In this document: positions 1-8,328 of the stretch, piece by piece
How positions within the stretch are numbered: position 1 is the stretch's first letter
How the letters are laid out: every line of letters starts with the position of its first letter
Origin: Oscillospiraceae bacterium
GTDB taxonomy: Bacteria; Bacillota; Clostridia; Oscillospirales; Ruminococcaceae
NCBI GenBank assembly: GCA_020024475.1
Contig: JAHHTS010000021.1
Coordinates: forward strand, 1 to 34,616
Length of the DNA stretch: 34,616 bases
Direction of reading: 5' to 3'
The notes under the pieces: model-generated
What the model saw: only the letters and a program-made list of their open reading frames with translations
Database searches by the model: none
Told to the model about the DNA's origin: nothing
Program-made: the position numbers and the translations under genes

Positions 1-73
<73 letters not shown>

Positions 74-176
74 ATATTTAATTGTTGCTCTCTTTAGCGT
101 AAAATAATTATATCAAATAATAATCATTTTGTCAACACTTATTTTAATATTTTTATTTATAACAATCTTATAATTT

Positions 177-198
177 AGGAGGGCATAAAAACCCTCCT
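177..198 (-). terminator. Hairpin after the 11-mer repeat protein gene
   Basis: A 7-bp perfect GC-rich stem (AGGAGGG/CCCTCCT) with an 8-base loop lies 16 bases past the stop codon at 215. No good T-run follows on the minus strand, so it is a weak intrinsic terminator at best and might instead act as an mRNA 3' stabiliser. Confidence 0.4.
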
Positions 199-214
199 TC
201 TCTTAATCAACTAA

Positions 215-736
215 TTAGTCGTCTATTGCGTTTTCAATAGCTTCCTTTACATCTGTGTAAGCGTCTGATACTGTTGTTTTTACATTTTCTGCTACATCGG
301 AAACTTCTGATTTAACATTCTCTGCTGCATCAGTAACAACATCTTTAATATCTGCCGCTGTACTTACAACTTTTTTAATCTTGTCTTCTTGATCACCACA
401 ATCACACTCTAAATCGTCTGTAAATAAGATATCATCATATTCTTTTTCTTCGTTATATTTTTTGTAAAGATAGTAACCTGCTGCACCAAGAATTGCACTT
501 GTTACTGTAATGGCTGTCAAACCTGCTAAAAAGCTTTTCATATTATTGTTCTCCTTTTTAATTTCTGGTAAATTTTGAACTTTCTTATTTCTGCCATACC
601 TTTCAAGCTCTGAAATAGCTATATCGGTAGCATAAATCTTTGTTCTTAGCCCCATTCGGTAACCTTTCAAAGCTGTCCGTGCCGTTTTTGCAGCTATAAG
701 CCTGGCATTTTCATTTTTAATAACTTTTCTTATCAT
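215..736 (-). CDS. Membrane-anchored protein with 11-residue helical repeats
   Basis: 173 residues of unknown function. Residues about 70-92 are a hydrophobic segment rich in Ala and Gly, followed by an acidic stretch with a Cys-Asp-Cys (111-113). Residues 133-165 are three 11-residue amphipathic repeats of the pattern V-x-S/T-D-x-A-E-N-V-K, with degenerate flanking copies, like LEA, apolipoprotein or YtxH-type proteins. There are two possible starts. The long form at 736 has a modest ribosome site (AGGCAGG). An internal ATG at 541 (Met66) has a better one (GGAG, 9-base spacing) and gives a 108-residue protein beginning just before the membrane segment. The first 65 residues are rich in Ala, Arg and Lys and do not look like chance translation of AT-rich DNA, so I keep the long form. 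A role in envelope stress or protein association is only a guess. Confidence 0.7.
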   Translation of the reverse strand: MIRKVIKNENARLIAAKTARTALKGYRMGLRTKIYATDIAISELERYGRNKKVQNLPEIKKENNNMKSFLAGLTAITVTSAILGAAGYYLYKKYNEEKEYDDILFTDDLECDCGDQEDKIKKVVSTAADIKDVVTDAAENVKSEVSDVAENVKTTVSDAYTDVKEAIENAIDD

Positions 737-1268
737 AATAAACCTGCCTTTGCACCTTTATTATACATATAGTATACCACTTTTTTACGACTATACAAAT
801 GAAAATTTTGTGATTTAACTCTGTTTTATATTATATTCAATTTGTTTTTTATTATAACATTTCTTATTTTATAATGTAAAATTCATAAATTTATTATTGG
901 TATATGTTTTTTCCTTTTAAATAAGTAATCATGTATATAGATTTTACTTGTTTAATTTCCACATCAGCTATATTGTAAAAAACACACATTAATATTCAAA
1001 TTATTCTAAACTTTATTAAAATGGAGATACATAATTATTCTTATATTAACTTTACCTATGATTTGTTTTTTCAATAGTATTTTATAGTATATCATATTAA
1101 CAAAATAATTAAGAATCAGTATTCCATTCTCAATAATATAAATTTTTGTTTATATCTACTTTATAACATTCTACTTACGCCAATTTCAGTAATAATATTT
1201 TACATATATTGTCATATATGATATCATTTTTACAGTTAATAATTAAAATATATATGAAAGGATATATT
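737..1268. other. 532-base AT-rich intergenic stretch, no gene seen
   Basis: Very AT-rich. Only short open frames without ribosome sites are present, and no RNA gene or long hairpin was recognised. It should hold the promoters of the minus-strand repeat protein and of the plus-strand chromate-type transporter pair, but I cannot place either with confidence. Confidence 0.5.
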
Positions 1269-1811
1269 ATGAGCAAATACTGGGATATTTTTATCCGTTT
1301 TTGTCGTGTAGGCGCACTGACTTTTGGCGGAGGTTTATCAATGCTTCCAATTTTAGAAAGAGAACTTGGTGATAGAGAGTCACCTTATCTTACAAAGTCA
1401 GATATCATAGATAACTATGCTTTATCACAATGTACTCCGGGCATTATATCCGTAAATACTAGTATTCTTTGTGGTTATCAAATTGGTGGTACTATTGGTG
1501 GAATTGTAGCTGGCATCGGTGTTTCTTTTCCTTCTATTATAATAATTTTGATTGTTGCTTCTATTATGGGAAATCTTACTGCAAATCCATATATTTCAAT
1601 CGCTCTTATGGGTGTACGCAGTGGAGTTTGTGCTTTAATTCTACAAACTGTAAGAAATCTTATATTTAAAAGCTTGGTAGACTACATAACTCTAGCTTTA
1701 TTCTTTTTCACAATAGCAATTCTTACATTCGTTAATATAAGCCCTGTTATTCCTGTTATAATTGGTGGAACCGTAGGCTTTTTTGCTAAGAAAGCAGGTG
1801 AAAAAAGTTGA
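1269..1811 (+). CDS. Chromate transporter family (CHR) protein, first half
   Basis: 180 residues, an integral membrane protein of the short-chain CHR family, in which two separate half-size proteins form the transporter. Visible hallmarks are the N-terminal R-V-G-A-L-T-F-G-G-G motif, the S-Q-C-T-P-G-I motif after the first helical hairpin, and several hydrophobic segments. The ATG at 1269 is preferred over an upstream in-frame ATG at 1209 because AAAGGA sits 6 bases before it and it starts directly at the conserved N-terminus. The next gene overlaps its stop codon, so the two are translationally coupled. In characterised relatives the family exports chromate, but in anaerobes the true substrate of such pairs is uncertain. 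Confidence 0.88.
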   Translation: MSKYWDIFIRFCRVGALTFGGGLSMLPILERELGDRESPYLTKSDIIDNYALSQCTPGIISVNTSILCGYQIGGTIGGIVAGIGVSFPSIIIILIVASIMGNLTANPYISIALMGVRSGVCALILQTVRNLIFKSLVDYITLALFFFTIAILTFVNISPVIPVIIGGTVGFFAKKAGEKS

Positions 1812-2371
1812 TTTATTTACGCTTATTTTATGAATTTGCCAAAATTGGTCTATTTAACTTTGGTGGAGGTATGGCTTCTATTCCATTTCTTCAAGACCTT
1901 TCAGAAACAACTGGTTGGTTTACCCTTCATCAGCTAACCGACTTTATCGCTATAAGTGAAAGTACGCCGGGACCTATGGCGGTAAATGTTGCCACTTTTG
2001 CCGGTTATAGTACAGCGGGTATATTAGGCGGATTTATTGCTACTTTTGGACTAATATTTCCCGCACTAATCTTTATAACAATAATGGCTAAATTCCTATC
2101 AAAATTTAAAGGAAATAAATATGTAGATTGGGTTTTTTATGGTCTAAGGCCTTGCGTTCTCGCATTGATAGTTTCGGCTCTTATAAATCTGGCGGAAGTT
2201 ACTCTTTTTTATGAAGGTATTTCATTAAGCACATTCTTTACTTCTTTTAATATTCGAGCATGGGCTATATTTGTTATTGTTTTCATACTTCTAAATCTTA
2301 AACCATTTAGAAAACTTCATCCTATTGTTTTTCTTGGTGTTTCAGCTGTAATGGGCATTATATTATTTTAA
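1808..2371 (+). CDS. Chromate transporter family (CHR) protein, second half
   Basis: 187 residues, a paralogue of the preceding gene and its likely membrane partner. It repeats the N-F-G-G-G motif near the N-terminus and has S-E-S-T-P-G-P in place of S-Q-C-T-P-G-I. The start is a TTG at 1808 that overlaps the TGA stop of the first gene, with AGGTG 7 bases upstream. The overlap suggests tightly linked, stoichiometric translation. A strong bidirectional hairpin follows at 2396. Family membership is clear; the substrate is not shown by the sequence. Confidence 0.88.
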   Translation: MIYLRLFYEFAKIGLFNFGGGMASIPFLQDLSETTGWFTLHQLTDFIAISESTPGPMAVNVATFAGYSTAGILGGFIATFGLIFPALIFITIMAKFLSKFKGNKYVDWVFYGLRPCVLALIVSALINLAEVTLFYEGISLSTFFTSFNIRAWAIFVIVFILLNLKPFRKLHPIVFLGVSAVMGIILF

Positions 2372-2395
2372 CCACTAAACACGATATTAAATAAT

Positions 2396-2420
2396 AAACC
2401 ACCTGAAAAACAGGTGGTTT
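2396..2420. terminator. Bidirectional terminator, CHR pair / GHL10 gene
   Basis: A 10-bp perfect stem (AAACCACCTG/CAGGTGGTTT) with an A5 loop lies between two convergent genes. T-rich sequence follows on the plus strand and the A-rich left flank gives a T-rich tail on the minus strand. Confidence 0.85.
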
Positions 2421-2424
2421 TATT

Positions 2425-3687
2425 TTATTCAATATTGGCAATAGCAGACACTTCTTTTGCCCGTAAATCTTGATATTTAGTATTTCCAAACAAGTTATTA
2501 TATGTATAAATTGCGTATCCGTCTATTTTTTTATTTTTATTTATCATTTCAATCATTTTTGAAAGATTTTGCCCAGATTTCCATTCACTTTGGTCATTAT
2601 TTCCTCCGTCACCATCACCAATTCTATACGCTCCGAGGCCTATGTAAAGTTTAACCTTGCCGGATCTTTCATAATTGGCCCATTGAGAACTCAGTTTTTC
2701 AAAACTAAATCTATCTGAGCCTGACTGAGTAGTGTATCCAAAGCCCCAATAAATTTGTGGGCAAATGTAATCTGCATAGCCATCTTCTTTTAGCCAAAGT
2801 TCAATATCAGAATATTGCATATCATAGTTATTTTCATTATTACCTTGAGGACTTATACCAAAAGTTACATTCTCATCAATTTCTTTTACCGCTGAATAAA
2901 CCTGACGAACTAACATATTTACATTTTCTCTACGCCAATCATCTAACGAAAGATTTCCGCTGTAAAGCTCATATTGTGATTTATCTATGCTTTCATCAGT
3001 ATCCGGATAAAAATAGTCATCAAAATGTATTCCGTCAACATCATATTTCTTAACTATTTCTATAACGCCTTCGGTAACTAAATCCCTAACTTCTTGCAAG
3101 GCTGGATTATAATAAACGCCACTTTCGGTGGTAACTATCAAGTTCTCATTATTAGCCGGATTATTTGCCGAAAATTCTTTTGGTTGACTGTTAAGTTTTA
3201 TCCTATAAGGATTTACCCACGCCTCAATGCGAAGTCCTTTTTCATGTGCTTTTTCTGTCATAATAGCCAATGGATCAAAACTGATTTCCGTACCCTGTGT
3301 ACCAGTAATAATATGACTGGTTGGAAAAATATCTGATTTATAAAAAGCATCACTAAAACTGCGGGCATGCACTATAACAGTATTAAGCCCCATTGACTTG
3401 CAATTATCAAACATCTGTGTTATATCATTTGTAAATGATTCCTCGCTAGAAAAATCAACAGATTGATAATCTATATAACTTATCCACATGGCCTTCATAC
3501 CATTTTGTTTAAAATCCGATAGCGCTATATTATATGGACTATTATTTTCAGTTATTGAATCGTCTTTTTCATCAATAGGCGAATTTACCTCTTCCCCATT
3601 CATAAAATACCCTATAAATGTTAAAATAAACATAGTAATTACAAATAAAGATACTATTTTTATAACCGTTTTTCTTGCATTTTTCAT
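2425..3687 (-). CDS. Secreted or anchored GHL10-type glycosidase-like protein
   Basis: 420 residues. The N-terminus has Lys/Arg followed by a hydrophobic helix (about 10-30), a signal peptide or membrane anchor with no clear lipobox. After an acidic low-complexity linker the rest is a TIM-barrel domain of the glycosyl hydrolase-like 10 family (DUF187, PF02638). Markers are M-K-A-M-W-I-S-Y near the start of the domain, G-L-N-T-V-I-V-H-A-R, R-I-E-A-W-V-N-P-Y-R, and D-G-I-H-F-D-D-Y-F-Y-P. Family members act outside the cell on glycans, probably peptidoglycan or other envelope polymers. The ATG at 3687 has AGAAGGTG 5 bases upstream. It appears monocistronic: it faces the CHR pair and is separated from trxB upstream by a terminator. 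Confidence 0.87.
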   Translation of the reverse strand: MKNARKTVIKIVSLFVITMFILTFIGYFMNGEEVNSPIDEKDDSITENNSPYNIALSDFKQNGMKAMWISYIDYQSVDFSSEESFTNDITQMFDNCKSMGLNTVIVHARSFSDAFYKSDIFPTSHIITGTQGTEISFDPLAIMTEKAHEKGLRIEAWVNPYRIKLNSQPKEFSANNPANNENLIVTTESGVYYNPALQEVRDLVTEGVIEIVKKYDVDGIHFDDYFYPDTDESIDKSQYELYSGNLSLDDWRRENVNMLVRQVYSAVKEIDENVTFGISPQGNNENNYDMQYSDIELWLKEDGYADYICPQIYWGFGYTTQSGSDRFSFEKLSSQWANYERSGKVKLYIGLGAYRIGDGDGGNNDQSEWKSGQNLSKMIEMINKNKKIDGYAIYTYNNLFGNTKYQDLRAKEVSAIANIE

Positions 3688-3771
3688 AATACACCTTCTA
3701 ATTTATACTACCTTTACTTTAACATATATACATAAAAATTCCAATAAATATGAAGAAAATTAACAAATAAA

Positions 3772-3793
3772 AAGGAAGGCTTACGCCTTCCTT
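3772..3793 (-). terminator. Terminator of trxB
   Basis: A 9-bp perfect stem (AAGGAAGGC/GCCTTCCTT) with a TTAC loop begins 8 bases past the trxB stop codon and is followed on the minus strand by TTTTTATTT. Confidence 0.88.
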
Positions 3794-3800
3794 ATTTTAA

Positions 3801-4709
3801 CTATTTTGTTACATATGCTGCTGCCGCTGTTGCTGCTATTGCACCATCTGATGTTGCTGTAACAAGCTGACGAAGAGTTTTATTTCTTGTATCACCGGCT
3901 ACAAATACACCTTCTATATTTGTTTTGCAACTTTCTCCAGCATCAATATATCCATCAACCATATCAATCTGACCTGTAAACATATCATTTTGAGGAATAA
4001 GTCCCACCGCCACAAAAACTGCTGATGTTGGAATAATTGTTGTTTTTTCTGTTTTTACATTCTTCACTACAAGTCTTTCAACTTTACCTTCTCCTTCAAT
4101 TGAAAGTGGAATTGTATCATAAACAATTTCAATCTTAGGATTTTTCAAAACTTTTTCAACCTCTGCTCTATCGCCACGGAACCGATCACGACGATGAACA
4201 AGATAAACTTTTTCACAAACTGTTGCAAGATAAACAGCATCTTCCAACGCTGTATTTCCACCGCCTACAACTACAGCTATTTTATCTTTAAAGAACAATC
4301 CATCACAGGTTGCACAATAACTTACACCTGCACCTAAAAACTTATCTTCACCAGGAATATCAAGTTTTCTTCTTGTAACACCTGTTGCAATGATTACTGA
4401 TTTTGCCTGATATTCTGTACCATCATTACATATAAGTGTTTTTATTTCATCTTTAAGATTTACTTCTGTTACACCTTTGTACTCGATCGTCGCGCCAAAG
4501 CCTGTGGCCTGTTCATACAAATTCATAGCATATTCAACTCCTGTTACTTTGCCAAGAGCTGGATAGTTTTCCACTTCTGGTGTGTTGATAATCTGTCCGC
4601 CATGTACATTAGCTTCAAATGTAATTGTATTTAGCCCTGCTCTCTGTCCATAGATTGCTGCTGAAAGACCAGCAGGGCCTGCACCGATTATAGCTATATC
4701 GTAAATCAT
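3801..4709 (-). CDS. trxB: Thioredoxin-disulfide reductase
   Basis: 302 residues, close to the usual length. It is a FAD enzyme that passes electrons from NADPH to thioredoxin in the cytoplasm. Visible features are the FAD-binding G-A-G-P-A-G-L motif at 9-15, the redox-active C-A-T-C pair (Cys132 and Cys135), the second nucleotide-binding motif G-G-G-N-T-A about residues 154-159, and V-H-R-R-D-R-F-R. The last is the usual site for the NADPH 2'-phosphate, which argues for an NADPH rather than a ferredoxin-dependent enzyme. GTGAGG lies about 9 bases before the ATG. No thioredoxin gene is adjacent, and the gene appears to stand alone with a terminator behind it. Confidence 0.96.
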   Translation of the reverse strand: MIYDIAIIGAGPAGLSAAIYGQRAGLNTITFEANVHGGQIINTPEVENYPALGKVTGVEYAMNLYEQATGFGATIEYKGVTEVNLKDEIKTLICNDGTEYQAKSVIIATGVTRRKLDIPGEDKFLGAGVSYCATCDGLFFKDKIAVVVGGGNTALEDAVYLATVCEKVYLVHRRDRFRGDRAEVEKVLKNPKIEIVYDTIPLSIEGEGKVERLVVKNVKTEKTTIIPTSAVFVAVGLIPQNDMFTGQIDMVDGYIDAGESCKTNIEGVFVAGDTRNKTLRQLVTATSDGAIAATAAAAYVTK

Positions 4710-4905
4710 TGTTATCGTACCTCACTTTAATGTATCTTTTGTTATATTATATCTTATTAACTGTGTTTATGTAGTGACAAAATCACAATTTTTTTAAGTT
4801 GATATTATTTTGTATTCGTATTATTATAATCATATAATTTTCATATAATAATATTATACTATTATACGATTATCAATAATCAAGTGAATGGTATATGAGG
4901 TTTTA

Positions 4906-5577
4906 ATGAACAAAAATAAATTAAAAATTTCAAAGCAAAAACTTATACGGGCTTTTATAATAATGCTTTCGTGTATACTTGCGATTGGATATAAATATGG
5001 GTTTAAACCCGATGAAATTATCGGGTTGTCACATGGTAATTTTTTTATTGCCATTATCCTTATCATCATAGCCTACGCTCTTAAAGCCATTGTTATGTTT
5101 ATACCTATGGCAGCCTTGTATTTAGCCGTAGGTGCATTATTCAGCAACATAATAGCTGTAACTCTTGTAAACCTTTTTGGTATATTCGTTTGTCTAACTG
5201 TTGGATATATAAATGGTAGAATTATTGCTGGTAACAGAGCAGAAGAATTTCTTCAAAAGCACCCTAAACTAAAAAAACTTAATGACGTAGAAACTAATGA
5301 TTGTATACTTTTTTCTTTTTTAGTCAGGGTGTTTGGTTTTCTCCCATGTGATGTAGTAAGTGTTTATTGTGGAATAAAAAAACTGCCTTACATACAGTAT
5401 ATTATAGGCGCTATGTTAGGTATGTTACCTGGTCTTATTCTTATAGGAATTATGGGTACGAATATTGACGAGCCTACTTCACCAGGATTTATAGTGCCAT
5501 TACTGATAAATCTATGCATTTCGGTGTTATCAGTTATTTTTTACAATTATATGAAAAAACATAGGAGGAAAAAGTGA
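4906..5577 (+). CDS. TVP38/TMEM64 (VTT domain) membrane protein
   Basis: 223 residues with about five or six hydrophobic segments. The central F-x-F-L-V-R-V-F-G-F-L-P-C-D-V-V-S segment followed by a G-A-M-L-G-M-L-P-G helix is typical of the SNARE-associated/VTT domain of TVP38, TMEM64 and DedA relatives. Such proteins are linked to phospholipid or undecaprenyl-phosphate movement across membranes, but no precise role can be assigned here. The ATG at 4906 is chosen over an in-frame ATG at 4888 because GAGG lies 5 bases before it, within the upstream extension. It overlaps the following GT8 gene by 4 bases, suggesting coupled translation and a linked role in surface glycan or lipid handling. Confidence 0.85.
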   Translation: MNKNKLKISKQKLIRAFIIMLSCILAIGYKYGFKPDEIIGLSHGNFFIAIILIIIAYALKAIVMFIPMAALYLAVGALFSNIIAVTLVNLFGIFVCLTVGYINGRIIAGNRAEEFLQKHPKLKKLNDVETNDCILFSFLVRVFGFLPCDVVSVYCGIKKLPYIQYIIGAMLGMLPGLILIGIMGTNIDEPTSPGFIVPLLINLCISVLSVIFYNYMKKHRRKK

Positions 5578-6380
5578 ACCTATTAGTCACATTAGATAGT
5601 GCTTATATTCATATACTATGTATTATGCTCAAAAGTATATTGATTAGCAATCCAAAAAATAATTTTAATGTTTATATACTCAACTCATCTCTTACTAAAG
5701 AAGATATTGAAAAGGTAAATAACTATCTCCACAACGACCGAATAAAACTTTTAGATGTAAAAATAGATGACAAGCTTCTAAATGATGCACCTGTAACAGA
5801 TAGATACCCTAAAGAAATGTATTACAGAATATTCGCAGCAAAATTTTTGCCTAAAAATATTGACCGAGTTTTATATCTTGACCCGGATTTGATTGTTAGG
5901 AAAGACCTCAATTCATTTTACAATATGGAACTTGGCGATAACTATTTTGCAGCCGCAAGCCATGTTGGAAAATTTTTGACAACATTTAATGCACTAAGGC
6001 TTGAAATGGAGGACCAAGCTCCTTATATAAACAGTGGCGTCATGTTAATGAATATTGCCCTCCTTAGAAAAGAACAAAATTTTCAAGAGGTTTTTGACTA
6101 TATTCAAGAAAAGAAAAACTTGCTTATTCTTCCCGACCAAGATGTTATAAGTGCTGTTTATGGTGATAAAATAATAACAATTGACCCATTTATTTATAAT
6201 ATGAACGACAGATTATTTTTTTCAACAGAAAGTATAAAAAAAGGTATCACTGTCGAATGGGTAGCTGAAAACAGTGCAGTAATTCATTATTTTGGGCGAA
6301 ACAAACCATGGAAAGATTCTTATATAGGATTTCTCGGATATATGTATAACGATGTTGTTAACGCTCCACTACCAAAGTAA
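5574..6380 (+). CDS. Glycosyltransferase family 8 protein
   Basis: 268 residues, a cytoplasmic GT-A-fold transferase that would use a nucleotide sugar such as UDP-glucose or UDP-galactose. The D-P-D of Y-L-D-P-D-L-I is the metal-binding DxD motif. I-N-S-G-V-M-L-M-N and the C-terminal H-Y-F-G-R-N-K-P-W (usual form H-x-x-G-x-x-K-P-W) complete the GT8 signature. The start is GTG at 5574, overlapping the TGA of the TVP38 gene as GTGA, with a perfect AGGAGG upstream inside that gene. It is similar to enzymes that glycosylate lipopolysaccharide or Gram-positive surface polymers; the acceptor is unknown. A terminator follows at once. Confidence 0.92.
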   Translation: MNLLVTLDSAYIHILCIMLKSILISNPKNNFNVYILNSSLTKEDIEKVNNYLHNDRIKLLDVKIDDKLLNDAPVTDRYPKEMYYRIFAAKFLPKNIDRVLYLDPDLIVRKDLNSFYNMELGDNYFAAASHVGKFLTTFNALRLEMEDQAPYINSGVMLMNIALLRKEQNFQEVFDYIQEKKNLLILPDQDVISAVYGDKIITIDPFIYNMNDRLFFSTESIKKGITVEWVAENSAVIHYFGRNKPWKDSYIGFLGYMYNDVVNAPLPK

Positions 6381-6385
6381 AAAAC

Positions 6386-6405
6386 ACAGGGCTTTTAGGC
6401 CCTGT
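6386..6405 (+). terminator. Terminator of the TVP38-GT8 operon
   Basis: A 7-bp perfect stem (ACAGGGC/GCCCTGT) with a 6-base loop and ATTTTTT tail lies 6 bases past the GT8 stop. Confidence 0.88.
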
Positions 6406-6432
6406 ATTTTTTATGTGATGAGCTTTGAAAAA

Positions 6433-6912
6433 TTAAATAACTCCTGTTATCTTTAAAACTATTTGTGCAATTATAGCACTACCCACATATGTTCCAAAAA
6501 AAGTGCAAAGTGCCACACATATAATTGCAAAACCTTGTTTCTTAAATGCCTCCAAATCCTTACCTATTGAAATACCTGCATATGCAAGTATAGGTGTACA
6601 AAGTGCAAGTAAGCTAATTTTATTAAACTCTCTGATTATAAAATCTGCAATCGGTGAAAAACCTGGTATACTTGATAAAACCGCAACCAGCGAAATATAA
6701 ACTATGGTTGGTAAATGAAATTTGAATATTTTCTCAAGTAATTCTTGAACAAGACATCCAACTATAACCATAACAACCATCAAAGCAAGACCAGGAAGTG
6801 CTTCAAGTGGTGTTACCATATCACCTGATTTGGCTGTGGCGATTGTATTGCCAATCGATGCAAACAACGCTGATATTACTAAAACTTTTATTCTTATAGC
6901 CCACTCAGACAC
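6433..6912 (-). CDS. Small polytopic membrane protein, partner of the DUF3100-type protein
   Basis: 159 residues, almost entirely hydrophobic with about four to five membrane segments and short polar loops. I do not recognise a named family with certainty; the pattern of A-G-I-S-I-G-K-D-L-E-A-F-K-K followed by a long helix resembles half-transporters. The start is GTG at 6912, which overlaps the end of the upstream gene by 8 bases, with AGGGGGA 9 bases upstream. The overlap and shared membrane nature suggest that the two products form one transporter. No terminator is obvious before the opposing GT8 operon apart from the bidirectional hairpin at 6386. Confidence 0.75.
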   Translation of the reverse strand: MSEWAIRIKVLVISALFASIGNTIATAKSGDMVTPLEALPGLALMVVMVIVGCLVQELLEKIFKFHLPTIVYISLVAVLSSIPGFSPIADFIIREFNKISLLALCTPILAYAGISIGKDLEAFKKQGFAIICVALCTFFGTYVGSAIIAQIVLKITGVI

Positions 6913-7750
6913 GATTGTGTTCCCCCTGTATCAATTTATCGTCTATTACAAGTTTTTGTTTTTTGTTTTCCTTTATGGTTCTCTTTTGCGTAAATTTTCT
7001 ATACAAATAATTAGCTAAAGGAAGTGCAACAAAAAGCCCCATATACATATCATCGACGCCTGTAAGCATATTTGATGTTGAGGCATACGCTGTGATTTCT
7101 GCTGCCATTTCGGGAAATGCTTCTACTATAGGCGCTAAAGCTGCACTCATCATCGAGGCTGACCCAGTACCTGCCGCCATTGCGAGAGCGAATGGATGAA
7201 AGACTCCCAAAGATATTAGTAACGAAACAAGCAAGCCGTTAAACACTGTACCAAGAACTGTACCGGTTATATAGCCGCCCATAACGCCTTGCCCTTCTGA
7301 AGAATCAAGTCCATATACATCTCCAATAATTGCAAGTGACCCCTCTCGGCTGATTGAAAATGAACAACCTACTGCTGTTCTACCCATTTTGAATATGAAA
7401 ACTGCCACTGGAAGTGCAATAATAAGTGTACCAAGATTACCAAATTCCTGTAAAACAAGCGCAGGGCCTGCTTTTGCCAATTCTTTCAAGTTTGGGCCTA
7501 TGGCAGCACCCATTTTAACTGTGAGAAGCATTACGCTAATACCTATATATGGCGAAGCGGTCTTCATGGTATCCGGTTTTATAATTTTTGATATTGCAAG
7601 TATCACACCGAATATAAGAGCATATAGCATCGGCAACAATGAGAATTTTATAGGCCCAAATGCAAACTTTTTGACACCTATAAATTCAGCCACTATTGTC
7701 AAAGCCAAGCATAACGCATGAACTTTCCAGTCTTTAAAAAACTCTTTCAT
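6905..7750 (-). CDS. DUF3100-type membrane protein, probable transporter subunit
   Basis: 281 residues with about eight hydrophobic segments and a basic C-terminal tail. I assign it to the DUF3100 family on remembered similarity: an N-terminal D-W-K-V-H segment, the S-I-S-R-E-G-S loop, an A-A-G-T-G-S-A-S-M-M-S motif, and a conserved polar D-D-M-Y helix near the end. The family has no proven function, but its members commonly sit beside M20 peptidase or amidohydrolase genes, as here, where a PepD-type dipeptidase is divergently encoded. An uptake role for a peptide or amino-acid derivative is therefore an inference. The ribosome site is only fair (AGTGAG, about 10 bases). Confidence 0.75.
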   Translation of the reverse strand: MKEFFKDWKVHALCLALTIVAEFIGVKKFAFGPIKFSLLPMLYALIFGVILAISKIIKPDTMKTASPYIGISVMLLTVKMGAAIGPNLKELAKAGPALVLQEFGNLGTLIIALPVAVFIFKMGRTAVGCSFSISREGSLAIIGDVYGLDSSEGQGVMGGYITGTVLGTVFNGLLVSLLISLGVFHPFALAMAAGTGSASMMSAALAPIVEAFPEMAAEITAYASTSNMLTGVDDMYMGLFVALPLANYLYRKFTQKRTIKENKKQKLVIDDKLIQGEHNRV

Positions 7751-8328
7751 GAAAATTTTCTCACTTTCTTAAATATTTATTTTTCACTTTAGCTACCTAA
7801 CTTTATCTTATCAACTAACTGTGTTATGACACTATAATATCAGCATTTGTTTTTTTTGCAAGCTTTATCAAAAATGCACCTTTTGTTTAATTCAAACATT
7901 GTTCACACATTTTTTACAAGTTTTATTTGCAATTTGCACAAAAATATTTTTTGATTTTTTTGAAAAACAGTAATTTTTTATATATTTTGTATATTTTATA
8001 AATATTTTTAATCATCTATATGTAAGTTATGACAAAATTTTATATATTTTTGTTTTTCTATAAAAATCAAGTGTTTTTTACAGAGAAACATCATCATATT
8101 TTATATAACTACAAATCACGATATATCTCCATAATATATTTATTTACTAAACTAATATATTTAGTTTTTATTTGTTTAATAAAGTTTTTTTTAATTTTAT
8201 CAAATGCTATTTTTTTGCATTTGTGCATATTGTCATTCATTTTATGTATTATAATCACAAAACTATTGTTTTTTGTTTTGATGCTATTATATAATTATTT
8301 AAAGTAAAATTCACAGGAGATTATTCTT
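7751..8328. other. 578-base divergent intergenic region, no gene supported
   Basis: A very AT-rich spacer between the DUF3100-type operon (minus) and pepD (plus), with many T-tracts. It must carry both promoters, yet none stands out. A 92-codon open frame at 8029-8307 has no ribosome site and a composition (Phe, Leu, Ile, Tyr, Lys) expected from chance translation of AT-rich DNA, so it is not called. No RNA element was recognised. Confidence 0.5.

Noticed and set aside
1209..1268. Upstream start of the first chromate-type transporter gene
   Set aside because: No ribosome site there; AAAGGA at 1257 marks the start at 1269, which fits the family N-terminus.
8029..8307. 92-codon open frame between the DUF3100-type operon and pepD
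   Set aside because: No ribosome binding site, and the product is mostly Phe, Leu, Ile, Tyr and Lys, as expected from chance translation of very AT-rich DNA.
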